64,000 nt of DNA from Cheiracanthium punctorium (lineage: Eukaryota > Arthropoda > Arachnida > Araneae > Cheiracanthiidae). Position numbers and translations under genes: made by a program. The stretch's first letter is position 1. The number at the start of each line of letters is the position of its first letter. This document shows positions 57,224 through 64,000 of this stretch, one piece after another. The notes beneath the pieces are model-generated. The model was not told the origin of the DNA, made no database searches, and worked only from the letters and a program-made list of their open reading frames with translations. The DNA lies in contig JAWZYV010011901.1 of assembly GCA_038373885.1 (NCBI GenBank), positions 1-64,000 on the forward strand. Direction: 5' to 3'.

Positions 57224-58841
57224 GTATTTGGTACCCTTCTAAATGAGGTCTAATAACGGTTTGTTAAAATTTGTTTTGCAAGATGTACTATAAAAATTAA
57301 TTTTTAGTATGCTTAAAATTCTACTTTAATCCACACACACACTGAAACATAGCTGTGCAAACTCTTCCTGTTTTCCAGTAAGATTTCCTGATTTTGAAAC
57401 AAGATTAAATCTTCCCTTTTTTAGTTTCCTGCCATTTTCCCTTACATACTTGTAAAATTTTAAAAATGAGAGGATATTTTTAAAGAAGTGTGAAGATTTC
57501 AATTCTCACAATTTGAACACAGCCTTTCTGAACTGTCACAGTCCTCCTTATCTTGTCCCTGAATAGGGACTTTTGAGCAAAAGAGCTGTACTCTCCATAC
57601 ATATGTGCTGAAGCATTGAAAAAGTCTGAAGTACTAAAAAAGTAAGTCTGTGGTAAAATTTAAAATTACTTTTTGACTGTATGCGACTCAAAAGGTTGAA
57701 TACAGGGTGCTTATTTAATATAGCACAATTTACCAGTCAAAGCTGCCGATCATGCTGGTTCATGATTTTAAAGATGTTTCTTAATTCAGAATAATGGAAA
57801 AACATATATGTGCAAGAATGGAATCTTCTAGAATTATCATGGATGAAAAAAGAATAGTTGCAAAATTTGGCATTAAAGCTGCAAGTCCTTACTTGTTTCA
57901 AGCAGTGCTGCTTGTAACAGCCCTAGAAGAATTTTTTTTTTTTTTTGCCAATCTGCGACTCAGGGTTTGCGTTTACTCAGATTTCTGAGTCATTTACCCA
58001 AATTTTCTTGACTGTGATGCAAAAAATTACGCACATAATGGGTATTGCATATGCAAAAACCCATATCTCTCAAGATAATTGGCCTTTGTGACCCACTTTT
58101 ATCAGATGTCAGCGCGGTCCCTGGCGACTACTTTTTAGGCACTGAAAAAAATCTGCAGCATAATTTTACAATAACGGGGGAAAAGTTGTAGGATTTAGTA
58201 AGCATATTTTATCATAAGCTTTCATTTATCTAATGTTGGTTACTGATCAAACTGATAGAAATTTACATATATAATTTATTGAAAATAAAACATAACAACC
58301 TGTTTCAATTGTCTTGGTTAACAGAATTGGATAATGAGAAACTATGTAAACAGATATTCTTAAGAAACATTTCTGGTAGGTTGTATCAAATTTTACAGCA
58401 ATAATCTATTGAGAAGGACAGTGTTGTAAATAATTTTTCTAGATAGAATGTAATAGTTACACAGAAAAACTTTTTGTGGCACTCTTAGTTTAAATTGCAT
58501 AAAAAGCAAGAAATGAGAAAATATTCAGTTTAATTATCAGGCCAAAACTATAGCAGTTTTAATTACATGAAGCAAGGTAAACAGTTAGCATTATCCCTTT
58601 AAGACATGGGTTATTTTGCTACAAAAAAGTATTTGAGTGTAAGATAAATTTCTTAGTTTTGTAAATAGCTCATTAAGTTTATCGAATAACGCACAACTCA
58701 AATATGAGAAATTATTTCATACCTGATTCAGTTATAAAGAACAAGGTTTTATGTATGAAATAGACTTAGGAAATATGACTTGCACTTTTTGAGAGAGGAT
58801 GTAGATCACATACACAATTGTGTAGGTCAGGACTTAAAGGG
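57224..58841. other. Intergenic DNA, no gene seen
   Basis: Only short ORFs; no repeat borders could be established. Confidence 0.4.
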
Positions 58842-59120
58842 TTATTTATTATTCTTGATATCACAAGAGAAGAGATATTTTTGTCCATAATTTTGTTCGT
58901 ACGGACTAGCAAAATATTTGTAATAAGAGACCCCAAGCATTGAAATAAATGCAGCTTTCAAAAAATTTCTGGTTCCTGTATAACCAGATGGAGAGTCATA
59001 GAGAAATATAAATACTCTGTGATCAACAGCTTGTTCGTCATTGCCATCTGTACGTTTTAGTTGCATTTTGCTCACTTTCTCTGTGACGGATCCCCCAACT
59101 TTCACAGGAAGCTTCCGATA
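58842..59120 (-). CDS. Possible 3' exon of an unidentified gene
   Basis: On the minus strand an acceptor-like 'cactttcaattccag' precedes an open frame that begins YRKLPVKVGGSVTEKVSKMQ, continues with DHRVFIFLYDSPSGYTGTRN and a short hydrophobic stretch (AAFISMLGVSYYKYFA), and stops at TAA (58842-58844), 92 residues. Composition is protein-like and unlike nearby low-complexity ORFs. The frame also stays open upstream to an ATG at 59207, giving 121 residues if unspliced. I do not recognise the family. It could be the last exon of a gene extending rightward or a small single-exon gene. Confidence 0.4.
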   Translation of the reverse strand, partial: YRKLPVKVGGSVTEKVSKMQLKRTDGNDEQAVDHRVFIFLYDSPSGYTGTRNFLKAAFISMLGVSYYKYFASPYEQNYGQKYLFSCDIKNNK

Positions 59121-59207
59121 CTGGAATTGAAAGTGTGTGTGTAGAAAAAACTTAATAAATGCAGGTATTTTCTTTGAAAGCTCATGAACAGCCTTAAACA
59201 ATTTCAA

Positions 59208-59680
59208 TTGGAAACAGATTTAGGGTAGTTTCCCCAGTTATGGCCACTTTTCACAAATTTTATTTTTCTAAGCTTTGACACAAGTTAGCCAATCAAATTG
59301 TAGGTTACAACAGGCTACAAACATTACACTGTAAGAAGGCTGTGATTAGCTGGCAATAACACAGAACAAGAAGGCATCTTAATTTTTTTTTTTGTGTGTG
59401 TTGGTATGCTGTGTGAAAAGTTTTTAGCATTTTGCTTGAGCAACATCTATTTGTATCAGCTTCAACCCACAGAATCTAGGAATATCTGGATGTACTACAG
59501 TATCTACTGGATCTTACTACAGTAAAAGCTCGATTATCCAGCATTTAACCAGAAAATTTCAGCTTCCCCTTTTTTTAAATTTTTTTTTTTCGGGGGGGGG
59601 GGGGTCTTCTTAAAAGACTGATTAACTCTTACAGTAAACCGCAACTAAACTTAGAATGAAAGGGGGGGGGACAAATTTCA
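59208..59680. other. Intergenic DNA with a pogo-type TIR end
   Basis: CAGTAAAAGCTCGATTATCC at about 59521 resembles a pogo/Tigger terminal repeat; no partner end was located. A G run (59592-59604) follows. Confidence 0.4.
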
Positions 59681-59918
59681 AACTGCCAGAGGATATCGAT
59701 AATTCCATGAATCGTGGTGGTTGGTATATTAAAACAGATGAAATGCTCTCAGAACTCGTATAAAACGGACAGACGCACATACAAAAACAAAACGTTTTAC
59801 AGCTGGCGAGTAAGAGGATAAAAATTGACACATCAGCTCAGTGCGGATAGCAAAAATTAATATTCCCCCCTCTACATTCCGATGATTCAACTGTTATCTC
59901 TAAACAGAAACTCGGAGG
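59681..59918. repeat. Dispersed repeat, copy 1 (direct copy at 62430-62655)
   Basis: Shares 'aacagatgaaatgctctcag', 'cacatacaaaaacaaaac', 'ttttacagctggc' and 'aatattcccccctctacatt' with 62430-62655, in the same order and orientation, 2.75 kb apart. No ORF of note; family unknown. Confidence 0.85.
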
Positions 59919-61583
59919 GGGGGGGGGAGGCTTCTTTGCGGCTGTGCCAGCGCCTTTTTGTCTCTGGCCAACAACGATTCTTTTCGGATTGCGACAGTAG
60001 TAAAGTGAAAACAAATTTTTGTATTTGTAAACTGGCATCTTTAAACTTTCAAACAGTGTGCCAGAATTTCGCGCAGGTGGTGAATATTTTGCAGTGCGAG
60101 AATGCCTCAGGCTGTAATATTTTTTGTGCGAGATTAAGAAATTTGTCCGATTCTAGCGAGAACCGGATCCGGACACAATACTCTCATGAAAATCTGCGAC
60201 GTACATCTTGCATTTTCTGCTACGGGGGTAACAGCTATTCATAAAAAATAGTTTTGCAAAAAAAAATTTTTTTTTTTTTTTTTTGTACGGTTTAAACTTG
60301 ACTGGGAAAAACTTCTCATTTTCAGGGTATCTTGTTTTTTTTTTATCCTAATCTTTCTGTTTAAATCAACAGGTTGGTAGCTATTCTGAAAGTTCTTTTT
60401 TGTTATAAAGTTTGTAACAATACAGATGCAATATTTAATGTGACCCAGTGGGAAAACTTATGGCCCACTGATAGTGCAATAAAATTGAGGAACAAGTAGC
60501 AAGTCCTAAAAGCAATTGCTCAAATTTTTTCTAAAGGGGGAAAAATTAAGGCATGCTAAAAAAAAATTACTACCTTACATGTTAAAGCTATGGAGATTAA
60601 TCTCTAGCCCAGTCATAGAATTTTCTGTGTCAGTCTGCTATGCAGATTACCTGGCAGACCATTTTTGTATTTTTTAATCTTAGTTAAAAAATAAACTCAT
60701 AAAATATATTTTGGTGAAATAAATTGCTACATATTTCCAATAAGTAACGATTAATTGTTGGTGTAAAAGCTAATTCAGTAGCATACCTATGCAACAAATG
60801 AAAATAAGATTACTCATTAAAAGGATAGAAAAATCTAAAATGAGGAAATTCTACACAAGATGAAAAATAGGTCTGTGTGAATCTGAGTTACTTGCAGTTC
60901 CAGCTTAGTTCGCATGCATGACAATAGCAGCATATGGAAAGAACTTTACTTGCAAGTATAGTCTGTGAACATGGCATAACTTCATCGCAGAATAATAGGC
61001 AGTAGACCGGCCGATATGAACTCGGAAATAGGCTGCATACCTTCTCAAGAATCTGCAATGGGCCTCGTGCGGTTTCTGTGACCAGAATCTATTATGTTAT
61101 CCATGGTGACCAGTCCTACTTTTAGTGGGACAGTCCTGTTTTTCACCTGCTGTCCTTGCAAAACATTTTAGGGTTCTGCTTTTCCATTCCTGTTTTGCCA
61201 AAGTCCTGCTTTATGAAAAATAAATGTAAAATTTACAAGAAAATGATAGTTTTATAGTACCTATAATCAAGGGATAGGGATTCTATAGTTAATGTTAGAA
61301 AGCAAACTATTTTGGAAAGTTATCCACAGATTAACTGTAAAATTATTAAAAATTAGGTTTACATAATAGGTGTATTTTTTAAACTCTTTTTTCCCATAAA
61401 AGTAGAAAATTGGATTATGTGTTTAAAAAAATGTCAGAGTTCAGGATTGAATATTACCCCTCATGAATTTCTGGTTTTGAAATGTCCAGATTTTGGGTTC
61501 AGAAAAAAATGGTCACTTTAGTTATCCACCTGTACTTTCTCAGAACTCCAAAGCACCCTCTTTGAGAACAGGCTACACTTTTT

Positions 61584-61625
<42 letters not shown>

Positions 61626-62429
61626 CTGGCAACCCTCTTTTTCTAGTGTGAACGCTTTTAAAGAGCAGTGACTAAAAATTGCTGATTTTATGTAAGAGTT
61701 ATCCATTAAGAATATGCTCAAAATTTGCAGGCGGATTATGAAATTCTAAAAACTTGTTGCACACAGCTACAAAACTTTGTCAAGGTTATAACTTTCTAAA
61801 AGGAGGTTAAAATCATTCTAAAGAGTTTCCCCTTCCTAGTTCTGCCAATGGTATTTACACATACAATAGATTTTTACTTTTCCATACATGTGCCTTGTAA
61901 GGAAAATATTTAAGTCATGAAAAAATTGGATTATGGCAGTTTTTCAAATGAAAATCTTCAAATGGCTGACATTGTATTTATGTATCAAAACTGCATACTG
62001 TATATATTGGAGTATAAGCCAAACCTATAATTTTACTTAGAAAAATTAGTTTAAAAAATTGAAAACCGGAGTATAAAAACACAGGGCCAAAAAGCTCGAT
62101 CACTTGCCAAATATGGAAAATTTTCTGTGCCCTTGTTGAAGTTTAAAGTCCTTGTTTTCTAGAGTTTTTAATTTAAAATTTTGTGAGAAATGCAGGAAAT
62201 TTTTGTAAGTTCTTTAAATTAAAAAAAAAACCATGCAAATTTTCTTATTTCATGAAGTATTTCAGTCTTATTTCTGTCCCATATTTTTGTTTTTGGTGAG
62301 TCTGTCCATTTTCCAAACACGAGAAAAGGACCGCCAAAAAAAAAAAAAACTAAATCTAACATGGCAGCTGGGTCACTGAACTTACTCGTCCCAGCTGACC
62401 CCCCCCCACACACACACACACACACACTC
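59919..62429. other. Repeat-rich intergenic DNA
   Basis: The 120-aa ORF at 59882-60244 has cysteines but no recognisable domain. A 37-base T run lies at 61588-61625. A possible element has GGTGACCAGTCC at 61105 and AATGGTCAC at 61509, but the ends are too diverged to call. A (CA)n tract lies at 62407-62427. Confidence 0.4.
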
Positions 62430-62655
62430 AGAGGTTATCAATAATTCCATGCATCATGGTGGTATATTAAAAAAACAGATGAAATGCTCTCAAGTCATAC
62501 AATGGACACATACAAAAACAAAACATTTTACAGCTGGCAAGCAGGAGGAGAAAGATCAACACGTCAGCTCAGCACTGATAGCATTAATATTCCCCCTCTG
62601 CATTCCAATGATTTAACAGTGTTATCTCTGAACAGAAACTCAAGAGAGAAGGATT
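62430..62655. repeat. Dispersed repeat, copy 2
   Basis: See 59681-59918. Sequence just upstream (62310-62400: aaggaccgcc..., 'acttactcgtccca') resembles 640-770, so the repeat probably extends leftward and has a third member at the left end of the window. Confidence 0.8.
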
Positions 62656-64000
62656 AGCAGCTCAACTACGCTTTTTCCATTTCATTCAAATTCTTAGTTT
62701 CTAATTTTTCTGTGTTAAGTTCGCTGAGAGAAAATATTTTATGTATCTTTTCTTAACATCATTAATTCGTATTTTGATTTCAAGAAAGTTGAATTGTTTA
62801 GTCTCATATTAATTGTGTGTGTGTGTGGAAAGGGGGATGCATCTGCTGAGTCTCCGCTCTTCTCCCTCCTGTCCTGAGAAGGTTACAACCCTTCGCTGCA
62901 GCTTCAGGTCGTAAAATATCTCATTATACAATCTGTCATTCAGAAGAGTAGTCATGACAATAAATTATTTCCTACTGTAAATGGCACTTTATGGTGTTTT
63001 ATAAATGCTGCAAGTAATTAATAAATTCCACTTGGTTATTGTTTATTTTTCAGATTTTCAAAACGCATTCATCCAAACTTATAGCTGGCTGCACGGAAAG
63101 ATTAAGACCTCGGCAGTTCTGGAAGTGTGGGGTAACCCCCCCCCCCCCCCTTCCTTTCCTGCCTGTTGATGTACTAAACAGAATAGGAAAAAATAGATTC
63201 ATTGACAGGGTGTCCAGCAGTGGGAAATGTACCTGAATATTTCTCACGGTGGGAAAGTCGGTAAATACTACTTGAAAATTCCGGTCAGCATCGGAGCCAA
63301 ATTAATGACATCTCTGATATAGAACAATTTTAGGCGGAGAATGGGGTGGGAACTGTCAGTGCAAAATTTGTCTGTTTTGCGGCCGCTCCACAAAAATGAA
63401 ATCATCGTCGATTGCGAGAATGAAAGTCTTTTGTCGACTGTACCCGCCCCTGGGATGTTCATACTTCACTGTAACTAAGCACTCAGCAAAAGCCCAATCG
63501 ACATTGCAAAAATGCGCGGTGGAGGCGGCCATTAAAACTATTTTGAATTAATCAATTGGAAAATTAAAAATTTGTGCAAGAGGGAAATTCTTTACGATCC
63601 CAGAAGTTTCTGGAGTTCTTTAATAATTATGTAATTATGAATATTACTCAACAATAGACTTCTTGCCTCTTTACAAAATCTGCTGTCGCCACACACAATA
63701 AGAGATGCCATTGTTGTCCCCCCCCTTTTTTTTACTGTCATACACTTGCAATTTCCCCCCCCCCCCCCCTCGTACACGTCTTAGCTAAACTGGCATTCCT
63801 ATAACAGGTTATTTCCAAATATTATGCATATACAGTGCTGTAACTAGAGATCATGCCGCCCGGGACAAACCTTTGTTTTGAGACTCCCTTTCTTCCATTT
63901 TCACGTAACAGCATTATATGCTTAGCACTTGCAGATGATGCCGAATACGATAAAATTGGAATCTGAAACAATGTTTTCGGTCATTTCAGAGTCCGAAAAT
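62656..64000. other. Repeat-rich intergenic DNA to window end
   Basis: Includes C runs (63137-63150 and 63757-63770) and a MITE-like end at 63832 (CAGTGCTGTAACTAGAG) whose partner would lie beyond the window. No gene is supported. Confidence 0.4.

Noticed and set aside
59882..60244. 120-aa cysteine-containing ORF
   Set aside because: No zinc-finger spacing or known domain; the 5' part lies in the dispersed repeat 59681-59918, and there are G and T runs nearby.
61101..61517. Possible TIR element (GGTGACCAGTCC ... AATGGTCAC)
   Set aside because: Only a short, imperfect inverted match and no target duplication could be seen.
61518..61721. 67-aa minus-strand ORF with a long lysine run
   Set aside because: The lysines are a translated poly(A)/poly(T) tract.

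Overview
The window looks like eukaryotic nuclear DNA from an arthropod, plausibly a chelicerate such as a spider. It is AT-rich, has few genes, carries GT-AG introns of 2.8 to 6.2 kb, and is packed with Helitron, hAT, piggyBac-type, mariner and pogo-type repeats plus tRNA-derived SINEs. The organism is inferred from genome style and the protein set only; no sequence here proves the clade. There is no operon structure, CRISPR array, rRNA or functional tRNA gene.

Four genes are well supported. An intronless beta-1,4-galactosyltransferase 7 homologue lies at 5446-6333 (+). A TSR3 homologue (18S rRNA aminocarboxypropyltransferase) has five coding exons spread over 19694-36765 (+), and all four junctions keep frame. 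An ankyrin-repeat/SOCS-box protein on the minus strand (53488-54318) lies 753 bp from, and divergent to, a zinc transporter of the SLC30 (ZnT2/3/8-like) family at 55072-56073 (+). The last two genes are also uninterrupted ORFs. A possible 3' exon of an unidentified gene is at 58842-59120 (-), and an unassigned exon-like ORF sits in TSR3 intron 4 (33859-34046). The genes belong to unrelated pathways (proteoglycan linker synthesis, ribosome maturation, ubiquitin ligation, zinc transport), and nothing suggests they work together.

Layout: 1-5445 holds a 75-bp tandem repeat, a foldback MITE and a 1.1 kb TIR element. 5446-6333 is B4GALT7. 6334-12975 is AT-rich DNA with nothing recognisable. 12976-19470 is a dense repeat block: a pogo-type MITE, a dead mariner, a TTAA-flanked element carrying a 2 kb insertion, a long inverted repeat and a copia gag remnant. 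19694-36765 is TSR3, whose introns hold a Helitron, SINEs, a three-level nest of elements, a split foldback element with a BED-finger transposase relic, a solo-LTR candidate and several MITEs. 36766-53487 is repeat-rich intergenic DNA with several hAT-type MITEs and a 2.25 kb Helitron. 53488-56073 is the divergent gene pair. 56074-64000 is repeat-rich DNA.

I did not find a convincing new biological system. The most informative signals are the nested insertions with exact target-site duplications, which give a relative order of transposon activity; a MITE 21 bp past the TSR3 exon 1 donor that lost one TIR but kept both duplications; the intronless genes; and the orphan exon in TSR3.
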